A stretch of 64,000 nucleotides of DNA. It comes from Sternotherus odoratus. Lineage: Eukaryota; Chordata; Testudines; Kinosternidae. The notes below the pieces were generated by a model. It was given only the letters and a program-made list of their open reading frames with translations. It was not told where the DNA came from and did no database searches. Location of the stretch: contig JAVMKO010000001.1 of the NCBI GenBank assembly GCA_032164245.1, positions 82,395,892 to 82,459,891 of the forward strand, written 5' to 3'. The position numbers and the translations under genes are program-made. Shown here piece by piece: positions 20,013 through 32,490 of this stretch (its first letter is position 1; every line of letters begins with the position of its first letter).

Positions 20013-22670
20013 GAAGAGAGCGACAGACAGGTGGAAGAACACCTGTATCTGTGGAGACTGGAGGAAAAGACTGAGCAGGCAGGGAGCTGGCAGTTATGAG
20101 ACCAGAGAGACAGAATGGGGTGGAATTAAGCATACAGAGAGTTTGGAAAAATCAAGCGAGTAGTTTTGCAATAGGCTTGAAAATGGAGAGGAAGGTACTA
20201 GGAAACGAAGGGTGGAGGGAAGAAGGCAGCACACAGAACTGGCAGTAAAAAAACCTGGGTTCTGTTCTCACCTCTGCTGCAACTTCCCTTGTGACATTGA
20301 CGTTCCTGTTATTTGGTCATGCTTCCTAGAAGGAGCGAGCACTCTGGCTGAGGTGGTGGCGGCATCCAGGGCAGCCAATTTTTGTAGGGAATATTCATGA
20401 GGGAATTTTAAAAAGTATTTGTGAATTTGAGCCAGGGAGAAATTTTCTTTGGCGAATGCAGCTTTTTGCCGCAAGGATGGTGACATTTCAGCCTGGCACA
20501 ACCTGAGAGGAGCATTAGTCATGTGCAGAGAAATGGCCTTGACAGCTGGCTCAAAACAGCCTTTCTGTCCTGGATTTCACTCTCACAGCAAGCGGTGGTG
20601 AAATATCACCGGGAAATTATTTTTGTCAGCGGTGTTGCTAATTGTGATGAGAGGGTTGTGGGTTTTTTTCCTCCTGATTCTATATCTAACTATATTAAAA
20701 AGTGCTTTTTATGGATTGAGTGACTTGGCAATATTGAACAGATGGTAGCTACTCAGTTACATGCCTTGACGTAGCCTCTCCTCTGCAATAAACTGGGTGG
20801 AGTGCAGTTATGGGTGAGGTAAAACAACCAACATATGCAAGTTTCTCAGGACAGGGGCAGTGAGTTCCTTGCTCCTGCTTGGGGACGTTGGGCACTATAA
20901 CAATACAAGCATAATACCAATATTACTGGTTCCACTACTATTGCTAATTCCCCAGACTCAAACACTCCAGCCCGAACTGTCCTGGCAAGGCAAAAAAGCT
21001 CCTGATATTGGAATGCCACTGCCAGAAGTACAGGTCAAACTTTTGTTTCAGGCCTGCTTCCCTTCCTATTGAAATCAAGCTCCGATGAGTGTCAGCAGAA
21101 GAAAAGTCAGGCTGCCAATCAGCTCACCCATCATAAGAGGTAACAGAGATCCCTCTCTCTGAATTAAAAGGATCCGATACACCAGTAATTCTTGGCCAGG
21201 AAACGCTGTCTGACTCGTGGGAGTCTGCTTTGCAGATGGCACCCAGAGATGTTCGGGGAAATGGAAGAGTTGGTCATAGGGGAATGTAGGGCTAATGACT
21301 GATGTTGTTTGGTGCCTCCATCCGGGACCAGTGGGAGGATGGGAAGGGAAAAACTACGAAAACGTGGTGAACAGGATGAAATTGGCTTCTGCCTCGGAGT
21401 CCTGCATCTTCAGCTCCATAGGACTCTTTCAAACACATGCTCTGGCCAATTCCAAGGTGCTTTGGATCCCATGCTGCAGTTAATAGGCCATCTGGTGGGA
21501 ATTTTTGCAAAGTAAATTCATTAAATCTAAGCACCGAGGAACCTGAGAGCTGAAGAGCAGATGTTGCCTGATCCAGATCCCATGGAAGTCAAATGAGAGA
21601 TTCCCATTAGCTCCAGCGAGCTTTGAATCAGACCCACAGAGCCTAGCATAGTGTGGGCGGGGGCTGTGGAAACTTTTCAAAATGGCCTGACAATGGATTT
21701 TATGCCTGAGCTGCAACATCTGTTTCTCTCTCAGAGAAGGGTTCCCACATAAGATCTGCTACGGCCCCTCATTTCTGATCTACTGTATGCTCTGTTATTC
21801 TGGTCCTGGTTGCCCTCCCCCCAGCTCCTTTCTTCATGCAGCTACACTGCAGCACTTCTCAACTATATTTCCACTCCTAAGCACTCACATAGTTCTGTGA
21901 ATACCTCTGATTCCTGACCTGCACCTCTCCTGCCATTGCAGGCCGGCTCTGCCAATACCCATTATACTGACTGCAACCCCCCACTGCGATTCCAGTACTG
22001 GAGTCTCCCACAAGTTTCTCAGTGCACTTCAGTTCCCACCTGACCAGCAGTAATGCAAATCAGGAGTGGGCTGGATCATTATGTAACATGCCCTAGGACG
22101 GTCTTAGGTGGCATAAGGGTGAGTGACTTTGATTAAACACAGTAATTATCCTGAAATGTACCGCTGAGGGTGTCACTGCTATTACAAAATAAACCTTACA
22201 TGGAAAAAACTGGTGGTTCTGTTGGAGTGGAAGGGCAATTAACTCATGTATCTCCTTGGTGTAGTTAACATGCATGCAATGTCACTGCCTGCCAATCAAA
22301 AGTTTCATTTTTGTCCTGTATTTTAAAGCCACTTGATCAAGGATGGCAATGAAATGGAACAAAACACAACAACAAATCCACTTGATATATTTGTGTAGAG
22401 GAGGGGACATCTAATTTAATCTACATCGCTTGTCCATGTTTCAGTGATTAATTAGCTTGTGTGTGCATCTAAAGTATTAAGTAGTATAATTATTTAAAGT
22501 ATATATTTTATATTGCCATAAACATATGGGCAATTCCATTAATTTAGCACACAACAGATGTGCAGATTCTATTATTGCTTTTCAGTAGTGGGCTGAAGAG
22601 TCATCACATTCTCTCTCTCTCCAGCCCCATTTGGTTTCTAAGTCGATAAAATTTCCTCTGCTTGCGCTTG
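20013..22670. other. Host non-coding stretch
   Basis: No gene, RNA or clear transposon end could be recognised. A SINE-like fragment may lie near 20240-20330 (AAAACCTGGGTTCTGTTCTC). Confidence 0.4.
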
Positions 22671-22697
22671 TTTTTTTGTTTGTTTGTTTGTTTTTTT
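22671..22697 (+). repeat. (TTTG)n microsatellite
   Basis: Several TTTG units in a T-rich tract. No further function is visible. Confidence 0.8.
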
Positions 22698-23737
22698 AAC
22701 AAAAAGGAAAACAAATGACAATTCATCAAGTCAAGGGATGGGCCTTGCTGTGCTGGCGGCATCATTTACAAGTCGAACAACTGACTGGGCTCTCGGCTAG
22801 AACCATTCGGGGTGAAAAAGTGTTTGTGGCGACATGCAGTAATGGAATCCCTGACATCCTTGGAGTCCCATGCAAGGACTTGTCATAGCTAGTACCGGAA
22901 TTTGACAAGCTCAACAGGGATGCAAATTGAAACAGAACTGGGTTACCTCACCACCTGCTTCAGTTCTAGAGACACCAGAGTTAAGACATAAAGGTCCATC
23001 CTACACTGTGGAAATTGACTGCATTGCAAGTCCCACTTTCACCACAGAAGAGCCCAACATTGTTAAAATGGAGTTCAGACCCGTATAGATGGGGCTGCAT
23101 TGGTTTTTAAGTATGTTTCAGAAGTGATCTAAAGAACAGGTTTTAGCACGATTCAGGGTTATGGTGCCGCCGATGCTGAAGCTTCATCTACGCTGGCAAG
23201 TCTTAGGAAATCTCCCACCGTTGCATTACAGCCAGTGGTATGGATGGTGGGAATGCTAATGGAACGGGCCAACGGAGTTTCTGCCACCATCCATGACAAT
23301 GATAAAAAATGCGTGGCTGATTGACGTGGTGGAGTCATGGTGGTAGAGTCATGACACAGGACATCTCAGACACTGTCCGCAGAGATGCAGCCTGAAAGAA
23401 CAGACCCAACTTTTAACCAGGCCCATCTTGATATGATAGCTAGATAGACATTTTTGTGTAAAAGGGGCCAAAATTGCAGGGTATGAATGAGTTTAACTAT
23501 TGTGCAAAGTATGGTTAAAACTGAGCTGAGGCCACACTGGATTCCAACGCAGTTGGTCAACCAGTGTGGACAGAGGCAAAGTTTGTAAGGCTAGAACATA
23601 GGAATATCATTCTAAATCCCTACCTAAGCCAGTTGTGCTGTCTTGGTTTGATGCTGTTCATATTGGCCATTCAAGCTGTGTTAGAACCTACTTTGGACCC
23701 AAAAGAGTGGAAATAATGCTGGATCACAGCTCTTACT

Positions 23738-23870
23738 AGACTGTAAGTTCTTTGGGGGCACAGATTGTCTCTTACTATATGTCTGTACAGTGCTTAGTGC
23801 AACAGGGCCTTGGCTCATGACTGGTATCTCTGTGTGCTATTGTATTACAAATAATACATCATCATTATTA
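23738..23870 (+). repeat. SINE/LINE 3' tail fragment (CORE/L2 type)
   Basis: Begins AGACTGTAAGTTCTTTGGGG, continues with TGTCTGTACAGTGCTTAG and ends in an ATTACAAATAATAC-like A/T-rich tail. Same type as 4218-4345. Confidence 0.55.
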
Positions 23871-23892
23871 AATTCTGTTGTAAGGTGTGTCA

Positions 23893-24095
23893 ATGGGGCC
23901 AAACTACAGCTGCTCAAAAATGAACTTTTTTTTGACAGAGAATTGGGTGTTTATTTATTTTGGTGGAAAGTGGCTGCTTTCTGCAGAAAATGTCAACTTT
24001 TGGTCAAAAACCCAAACAACCCAAAATGCTGACTTTCAATCTTTGCAACAAAAAGTTGAAATTTTCTGCAGGAACAAAATCATTCCTGATGAGCT
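23893..24095. repeat. AT-rich dispersed repeat (AGCTG/GAGCTC-ended family)
   Basis: Runs of GAAAATTTTC-like and TTTTGGTCAAAA-like sequence between ACAGCTGCTCAAAAAT on the left and GATGAGCTCTATG on the right. Related stretches occur at 30490-30940, 36811-37209, 50670-51110 and 60431-60835. It is non-coding. Confidence 0.4.
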
Positions 24096-24549
24096 CTATG
24101 CCAAACTAACCAAAGTCAAGGAAATGAGAGTTAAGAAGGCCAACACACTTCCTGTTCTGTAGCACTGGAAGTATGCTCGTGCTTGCTGCTAACTAGCTCA
24201 GTCCAGGAGTTAAAGAGAGATTTTAAAGAAAAAGTGCTCTCTCGTCTGGAGTTCTAGTAATTGACTTCCAACACCACTTAGCTACCTTTTCCTTACAGTC
24301 CATTGCTCCTGTTTGAATCTGGGCAGTTGAATTTATCATGGCAAGGCATCTAATGGAAAAGATCTGGTCCTGGTATGCACCTGGTTGCATTAGCCCTGAA
24401 TTTGGCCCTCAGGCCTTTTTTACGGGAGGAGGAGATGTTTTTGTAAAGTAAATAATAAGGATATTTTTTTTAGGTGCAAGATCCCAGAATATTGTATTTG
24501 GTTGTAATTTCCAGGTGTTCTTGGACTTCACACTGTTGCTACACACATA

Positions 24550-24654
24550 GACCCAGGTCCTCAAAGGTATTTGCATGCCTAACTCCAATTGAAATCAGGT
24601 GAGGCTTCATGTCAATGGGAGTTAGGCACCTAAGTACCTTTGGGGATCTGGGTC
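24550..24654. repeat. Palindromic dispersed element (hairpin, ~105 bp)
   Basis: The left arm GACCCAGGTCCTCAAAGGTA...GCCTAACTCC and the right arm, read in reverse complement, GACCCAGATCCCCAAAGGTA...GCCTAACTCC pair over about 37 positions with a handful of mismatches. GTCAATGGG sits near the centre. The structure suggests a small fold-back MITE. Confidence 0.7.
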
Positions 24655-26840
24655 ACTGTTTCTTGCCTGTTCAAATAGTGTATCTCTCTGACCTGGGGCT
24701 CTGGAGCCTTTGTGGCCTGCTGAATCCTGCAAAGGGGCGGCAGTAGGTGGCCATGACTATAAGCAAAGTAATTCTCAAAATCTTTTTGGTTTCGAGTTAA
24801 GATTATATTCATATGTGTGTATCAAATATGCTGGGCCTGTCATTTTCTGACCAATGAATTCCCAGATTCCTGCAAGGGCACAACCAGTACAAATTCTACC
24901 CAGTCACACCAAACAGACTTGGAAAGAGGGAAGGTTTTCATTAAGTAGTAGAAGTGATGCTTACCCAGAGCAAGTTGCAGCCGTGGCCCTGATCCCATGG
25001 CTGGAGCTGCTTTGGTGTGGCTATGGCTAGTCCTTGATGTACTGTTTAGGCAGGTCCTAGCAGAGGGTTTCTTTAAGATCTCCTCAATAGAAAAAGACAG
25101 AACAGGCTGCCCCCGATTGTCACATTCCCCAGGGTCACTCATCTTCATTCCACTAGGAGGAAAGAAGACCAGCTCCAAATCTCTTTTTGGGTGCAAAAGG
25201 GAAGAAAAAAACCCCTCACCACTGGAGTGCTCTCTGCTGCTTGCTTATTCCAAGAGCAATACAGGCGAGTGGGTGTATTCTTCTCCTTACAGACACCCTC
25301 CTGAACTAAATCAGTGGCAGAGGGATCAATGGAGACCACTGGCGTGTGAGAGAGCCCACATCTTCTCTTTTTGATCCCAGGAGCCCACTTCGAGGCCAAG
25401 AATAGTTCCTGAGCATCTAGCAACGTAACACCAATGTAACAACGATGGGGAAAAAATCTAAACAGCCCCCAAACCGCTGCAGCTTTAAAGGGCTCGGCAC
25501 AGTCTCATTGTAATCCCAGGAGGAAGCGTGTTCCCTGCAGAGTCATGGCAAAAATGCTCAGGAAAGAGTCGCTTCATTTAGGTGAATAATGTTTGTGGGA
25601 TGATTATCTTCCTTTTTGCTTTTCCGCAAGAATGTTAGAAGTCCCAGTAGCTTTTTTCTTGTAGTAATATGATGTGCGACATTAACAGAATGGTAAGGTA
25701 ATGCATTCCTTTGTGCCCCGTTACTAGCAGTAGGAGCACAATGTAAACTTTCCAAAACTATTAGACTGCCTCATGCAGCAAGAAAAGGACCTTCCCCAGC
25801 CCGTAACTCGCAGGTTTATGGCTGCCCCTTCAGCCACAATCTCTGAGTCAGGTTTTCTCCTCTTCCAAACACAGAACCCTTTGAAACTTCCACATAGGCC
25901 CTTGTCGGTGTCTTCCCTTCAAACCAGCCGCGCCAGAAGGAGAAATCCCTGTCAATACGCCTGCACAAAAGTCACTCTCAGCTCTGCTGCCAGCTTGGTT
26001 GAGGAACCTCCCACGAGTTGTCTCCTTCTTCCAGTGGGGTGTCTAAACCAGGAGGGAAATTCCCTGGATAACGCTGAAGAGTTCCAGTGATTCCCCTCTG
26101 CCCTACTTCTTGGTTCTCATTAACCTTTATTTAATGAAGAACAGGCAATTGATCAACCCTTTTTTTTTTAACCTTGGTAAATCCTCCTAGGATTCCCCCT
26201 GCCTTTTACATTTTCCCTGTCTGGCTCCCTTTTTCTGCTTGTTCCCCTTTTGTGCTTTCCTTATCTGTCTCCTATAATTGTATTGCCAGGCCCTTTCTTG
26301 TTTGTCCAATGAACTGACAATCCTTGAACTGATTTCCCATCATGCCATCCCTTGGTGGAGCTGAGACCAAAATTACTGTGTAACCAAGAGGCAATAAAAC
26401 ACACCTGATAAGATGAAAGCCTGGCTTTTTCCAGGGATTCTGGAGACTGGGCATGCAGCAAGAGCAGGGGGGAAAAGGGTGGTGGAAAGGCTCCAAATGC
26501 GTGGAAAGAACAAGAATGCTGCAGTGAGTCACAATGAAGCATATTTAGTGATCTGACTTTATTAATCAAATTTCTCCACAAGAGGGTGAGCAAGCAACTC
26601 TTTCCTACTGCTAAAAAAGGGAGGAGTTGAAAATGGGTAGTGTTTTTCTTCCTGCACGTCCTTCTCTCTCCTGTATCACTGGATCTGTTCATGTAAAAGA
26701 CACCCCTACTTCTTCCTGGGGAAGGGACAATCTAGCCCATTTCATATGAGACAGCTCTCTGGTTAAGGGAACCCTGGGATTTCTTTCAGTGTAAGAGGTA
26801 CCTCACCCATCCTCCTATGGGATACCTCTGTAGGTAATAG
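24655..26840. other. Host non-coding stretch
   Basis: No gene or nameable repeat. Short frames (for example 24840-25374 on both strands) have no recognisable domain and overlap each other. Confidence 0.4.
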
Positions 26841-26990
26841 ATCATAGAATCATAGAATATCAGGGTTGGAAGGGACCTCAGGAGGTCATCTAGTCCAACC
26901 CCTGCTCAAAGCAGGACCAACCCCAACTAAATCATCCCAGCTGGGGCTTTGTCAAGCCTGACCTTAAAAACTTCTAAGGAAGGTGCCTTA
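26841..26990 (-). mobile_element. CR1 LINE, short 3' fragment
   Basis: It begins with two tail repeats (ATCATAGAATCATAGAATAT) and runs through GGTTGGAAGGGACCTCAGG and CTCAAAGCAGGACCAAC to TTAAAAACTTCTAAGGAAGG. It matches 15341-15736 closely but stops after ~150 bp. Confidence 0.88.
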
Positions 26991-27297
26991 GCCGTTCTCC
27001 TAGAGAGTAACTTCACATCCTAGCTGTCTTTGCTTGTTAAGCACTTTGCTTAAGGGCGTTGCCATGTCTTTCTGGGCTGCCTTTGGGAAGGTTGGGTGAA
27101 TGTGCCTGCCCAATCCAGCACACTAGCTCCATCAGTACCTCTGCCTGGGCACACAGAGCATGGGGTTTCATTTCAGCTCGGTGTTTAATTAGAACAGCGC
27201 TTCGTGATTCAAGACAGTCTTGTCTTTGTGGGCAGAGGTGGGAGTGTTTGTGTGCAGGGGGATGGGGAGAACACCTTACATCTCTGGACCTGGTCTA

Positions 27298-27417
27298 GGG
27301 TGACCAGATGTCCCGATTTTATAGGGACAGTCCCAATTTTGGGGTCTTTTTCTTATATAGGCTTCTATTAGCCCCCTTCCCTTGTCCCGATTTTTCACAT
27401 TTGCTGTCTGGTTACCC
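27298..27417 (+). mobile_element. TA-flanked 120-bp MITE, copy C
   Basis: Ends GGGTGACCAGA and TCTGGTTACCC, with TA at 27296-27297 and 27418-27419. Interior as in copy A. Confidence 0.82.
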
Positions 27418-27631
27418 TAACCCAGTCTTGCTAACCCATGTAGAGTGTGCTTTCTCTTTCCCCTGTGATTCTTCACCTGAAAACCAGCTTGAACGGATTC
27501 TGTTTAGGGAGAAAGGGCAAGGACAACACTTGTGCAGTATAAATGCTCTATTGATGCAGTCAGTGACTCGTTCATGTCTACCATGCCAGTTTAATCAGAC
27601 ACAGGGCAATGGGTCACGCACCAGTAGCCGT

Positions 27632-27914
27632 AGGGTACATCTACATTGGAATAAAAGACCAGTGGCATGGCTGCAGCCTGCCCTGGGTCAGCTGATTTGG
27701 GGCTGTAGGGCTAAAAATTGCTGTATAAATTTAGACTTGGGCTGGAACCCAGACCGAAGGACCCACCCCTCCCATGGGGTCCTAGAGTCCAAGCTCCAGC
27801 CTATGCTCAAACTTCTCCACTGCTGTTAGAAAGCCCATTAGCCTGAGCCCTGCCACCCAGACTCAACTGACACAGGCCAGCCGCACATGTTTAATTGCAA
27901 TGTAGACGTGCCCT
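27632..27914. mobile_element. MITE-like element with ~17-bp inverted ends
   Basis: The left end AGGGTACATCTACATTG and the reverse-complemented right end AGGGCACGTCTACATTG differ at two positions. The interior is itself partly palindromic: GGGTCAGCTGATT near the left pairs loosely with ACTCAACTGACAC near the right, and CCATGGGGTCCTAGAGTCC lies at the centre. No transposase. The target duplication could not be resolved. Confidence 0.65.
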
Positions 27915-28609
27915 TAATATTGTTCTTCCCGCCACCTTTATCAAGGACTCTGTGAACTGGAGCAGCAAAGGTCAAAGCACACTCCAGTGGATTTGCCTGC
28001 CTCCCATAGTTGCTGGGAGGAGCCCAGGCAAACCTTCCTTCCAGGGCTGTGGCAAGCTTTGTCCTGGGTTTGTAGTTGCAAACATCCCTCTTTGGTTCCT
28101 AACGGGCTGATCTTTGGAGGTGTGAGAAAAGTGGGGAATGGCAGGGAGATGCATGACTCATCGCAAAATGTCTTATCAAAGGGCCAGTTAATACAGAGGA
28201 AAGCAGCTGTGTGAGCTAGGATTATTTCAGGGCAACAAATGGCCCATCCACTGGTCCCTCTCCTCAGCCAATTCAGTTCCAGTCACTTTTTTGGCAGGAC
28301 AAGAGGTCAGATCGTCAGGTGGCATCACTCCATTGATATTTATAGCACCTGAGGATCTGGCCCCCAGGAATACAAGGGTTGCCTACTTTAAATGCTACTC
28401 TAAAGGAATCAGAATTGGAGACTGTAGTATTTACAAGTCTTACAGGTCAGTGGAACACTTTTATTCAAAATGACATTAACAACCTGACGGATGAAACCAG
28501 ATCTATTATCTTACTCGGAGACCCCCCCAACCTCCATCTTTCTCTCTAGCATACTTCCTGTTAGATACCTACAGAGTCCATGGCTCTATGCCACAAAGCC
28601 TAACTGTGG

Positions 28610-28812
28610 AAGGCAGTGTGGTTTCGTGGGTAGAGCACTGACCTGAACTCAGGAGAGCTGGGCTGTATTCCTGTGACCTTGTGCAGGTCACTTCACCTTC
28701 CTGTGCCTCTGTTTCTGTAAAGTGGGAATAATGCTGGTGACCAACTTTGAGACCTCTTGTTGAAAGTTATAAGAACTAGGAACTCTATGTGAGAGCTAGG
28801 TATTATTATTGT
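28610..28812 (+). repeat. MIR/CORE-type SINE
   Basis: tRNA-like head GGGTAGAGCACTGACCTGAA, then TGACCTTGTGCAGGTCACTT, then CTGTTTCTGTAAAGTGGGAA, ending in a TATTATTATTG tail. These occur in the order expected for MIR-type SINEs. Confidence 0.75.
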
Positions 28813-28886
28813 GCCTCAGTTCACACCTTTATATTTCTAAAGACCCTGAGGTCTGAATTGTGTTCAGCGGAGTTCAAATGAGGTGT

Positions 28887-28914
28887 GTACACACACACAC
28901 ACACACACACACAC
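28887..28914 (+). repeat. (AC)n microsatellite
   Basis: An uninterrupted AC run of about 12-13 units. Confidence 0.9.
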
Positions 28915-30489
28915 CCCTTTCTCATGGAGACTTGACTTTTATTCTTCCTTGTTGCATTATTCTCCTTATTTAGTATGAAGCTAGTTCTGTCTGAAAGTAT
29001 CATTTTGCTCTTTGTTTGTGAAAAAACATAACAAACCAAGGACGGTGACAAACTCTGAGGTGGGGAAATTGGGTGGACGTAGTAAGGTTAAAGATACAGG
29101 GTTATGCAAGTACTGGGTGCAGTGATACCTGGGCCCTAAGTGCCTGGTTGTGGGGTTGGTGGGAGGTTTTTGTGTGTGTTTTGCCCAGATGACTTTCAGC
29201 AACTACAGTTACTGAGTTATCTAATTTAGATTGTAAACTCATGGGGGCAGTGACTACATCTTCCTTCAGAATGGCTGGGCACCAAGGGCAGCTCTCTAAG
29301 AGGAATCCATGCAGTGGTGAGTCTCTCTTCTGGTTTTGCCTTTGTCAAACAAATCTTCAGGTGTTTAAAAGCTTAGGTTCTGAAAAGCTGAGAATCCCAG
29401 GTCATGTGGAATTGAAATCTAAGTGGGCTCCATAGTTCAGAGTCTATTATTATTTACAGCCTGTTACAAGGAAGAAAACTGTTAGCTAATGAAGTCTGTG
29501 CTAGTGGCAGACAAGAAGAAGGTTCCCTTCTCTCCCTCCAGTCTCTTTCTCCCTTCTATGTCTAAAGAGAAGAATTCAGTGAGATTCCACCTGAAGTTGT
29601 GGGTTCAGTTTTCCTAGACACCTCCCTTAGCTCCTGCCATAACAATCTGTGGTCACTGCACATAGTCAGCTGTCACTGGGAGTCGACCTCATGGCTAGCC
29701 ACTTCAAAGCTTGAGCCTGGTCAGCACTCAGCAGCCGTTCTAGTCACTTGAAGGCACTGGCACACATAGGCACAGGCCGTTTGTTAGATGCAGAGCAGAT
29801 GTAAATTGTCGATGTCACCTCTGAAGCATCATCTCCTTGTAGGCTGTCTTCTATCCTTTACACCTTAGTGGAGTCTGACAGTCTCCCCAGTGACAGTCGC
29901 AATGATCTTCTGAAAGCTCAACAGCTGGCAACAATCGGAGCAAAAAGCCCTTGTGGCCAGCTTTCCGGAGTCGTTTTAACCTTAGCTGTATTGGCCCTCT
30001 TGTCTTTGTAGCTACCCCAACAAGTCCATACATAGAGCAGCCCTGTGGGTTTGAATCCTTGAAGGTAATGGCCCAGGGGATTGATGATGGAACCAAACAG
30101 GAAGCATATCACCTCTAACTTATTATTTCATAGTGTCATAAAGCTTAAGGCCAGAAGGCATGATTAAATCATCTGGGACAGGGCAATTAAATTTCACCCG
30201 GATACCCCCGTATTAAGCCCAAAGACTTTAGATAGACTAAAGCGTTTCAGTCCTCAAGAGACTAAACTGTGTGGCCTCCGGTTGGTAGTGAATAAATGGG
30301 TTTAGTTATGCAAGCAAATGAGTTTTCCCTATCCTGGAGCAATGCTGCATCACCCAGATGTGCAGAGGACATTCAGGCCCTCCAGCCACCAGACCCATTG
30401 TGCTGTCATTGTTATTATTTGTCTTGAGACAGCACTGATGGGTACCAATCAAAGATCAGGGCCCCATTCTGACAGGGGCTTTACAGAGT
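28915..30489. other. Host non-coding stretch
   Basis: Nothing beyond scattered low-complexity tracts could be recognised. Confidence 0.4.
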
Positions 30490-30940
30490 AGAGCAAGGCT
30501 ACAATTTTGTCCAACCCTTTTTCTTGGCAAAAAAATTTCAGTGACTGAAATGTCTTAGTGTTCATGTCAGTTTCGTCAATGTGTTTATGTTATTAAAAAA
30601 TAACAACCTGAAAAAATTCTGAAAAAATGGCAACATTTCATTTTGATATTTTTGAAATGGAAAGTTTTGATTGTTTAGATTGAAACAGCTTTTCATTTCA
30701 AAGTTTTCCTTTAAAAACCTTAGAAACATTTTCAAATGGTCAAAATCCAAATGAAATGTTTGGGTATTGTTGAAGCCAAACAATTTGTTTAACCTGAAAT
30801 GAATTTTATTTTCAACTTTTTGATTCACCAAAAATGTCAAAACATTTCATGTTCAGCTTGAACCAAAATGAATCCTCCCCAACCTCAGTTTTTTGGACTT
30901 GCCAGTGAATCAAAACACCTGTTATTTGCACAGCTCTAGT
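30490..30940. repeat. AT-rich dispersed repeat ending in CAGCTCTAGT
   Basis: A long AT-rich stretch dense in TTTCATTTC / GAAATG-type words, with CACAGCTCTAGT at the right end. I group it with 36811-37209 by composition and end sequence; the left border is uncertain. Confidence 0.4.
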
Positions 30941-32324
30941 ACAAACACAATAAAAAAGTCTATTCTAATCCGGTTCTTATATCGCCCTTGTCACTGTGGC
31001 CTCTGAGTGCTTTCTGTTGGTGCATTAAACAACATAACACACATCTGTCACATTTCATCCTCTCCCCAGGGGGAGAATTGTACATGCAGGGAAACGTTTG
31101 GCTGTGGTAGGACTTTCTTTATGTGCATGCTGCTGTGTGTTTATGTTAGAGAAGGCAGGTTGAAGACGTGTGCCTTACATTGGCAGTGGAGGAGGGTGAG
31201 GTTTGTGATGGCCCTTCGAACCTCCCGCACTGATGAGCTTTGGCAGAAATTTCCATTGTGCCAGAGAAACGGAGCTCTCAACCATGGTCTTCTTCCCAGC
31301 AGTTTAGGCAACTGTTCAGAACCAGCTTACTTACCATGTAAGGAGTTGGTTTATGCTGCGTCTTTCACATACTAGATTTTCTCAAGCAGTAATTTAGGTA
31401 CTGATTGTTAAGCAACCGTGAAGGCAAACATAGCAGCCATTATGTGACCTTCAAATTCTGTCACCACTGCCAGACAAGCTGAAGGCTGTGTCAAAAGTTA
31501 GCATCACATCCAAAGTATACTACCACCCAACGTTTGCCATTTACTTCCCAGCCAAACTAGCATTTGGTATATTCCATTTCTTTCAAACCATTTTTATTTT
31601 ACATATGGCTGGGCAGGCACTGTGGCAAATAAATCCTGCTCTCATCCCTGTCACCGAATGCCTGCCCAAACCTATTCTTATTGGTCCACTCTTGATGAGG
31701 GTTAATCCCTTGTAAAGGTGCTAGAGAGTCTACCTGGTTGAGCAAACAGTGCTTGTTCTATTTATAGATTGTTAATGTGTGACTACCTCTGTGACTTCAG
31801 AATGGGCTCTGGAGCTGGTAGAATGGTACATGCTATAGGAAGGATTTAGCTGAAAAGAAAGGACTCTGAAGTATTAGATGAAGTAATTTTGAGCATTACC
31901 CATGTTTACCTTCGCCTTTATGAGCAATCATTTCAGAGAGAACCTGGGCTTTGGGGCGTTTATAAAACTCAGCACAAAGGGTATATTGACAATCACCGGA
32001 GACAGGGAGAAGTCAAGGCAGGGTGCATTTTCCAGGCTTCCTGTAAGATCTGGTATGGAGATTTGGGGGTAGAGTGGAGTATGCCTATGGCAGTCATGTG
32101 AGTTCCAAGGAGAATCCCTCTGATGGTCATGTGAGGGGGCTGCATCTGCTCACTGAGATCTAGAGGAATCAAGCTGGTGACTTTGTGAAATCCATGGGAT
32201 AGCCTCTTCTATATCCATTTGTGATCCATGCCTCAGGTTCCCTCTAACTAAAGATTTGATTTTTCTCTGTTATAACCTTGAGAGTTTGAGGATGGTAAGC
32301 CTTCCAGGGGCCATAGGAGTTCCA
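30941..32324. other. Host non-coding stretch
   Basis: No gene or repeat recognised. Confidence 0.35.
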
Positions 32325-32490
32325 GAGGCCTAGGCATGCACACAGGATGTGCCAGGTGTGCCCAGGCACACCCTAATGTCTAAAAAAAATAAGTGGCTTT
32401 CAGTGCAGAGTGCAGTGCCTTTAAAAAAAGTAAATAAATAAAATTCCCTGGGTGCACACGCTAATGAAATGTGCTGCACATGCCTATGTC
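32325..32490. mobile_element. Possible short TIR element
   Basis: CTAGGCATGCACACAGG near the left and CTGCACATGCCTATG near the right are imperfect inverted repeats around a ~130-bp interior that contains GGTGCACACGCTAATGAAAT. No clear target duplication. Confidence 0.4.
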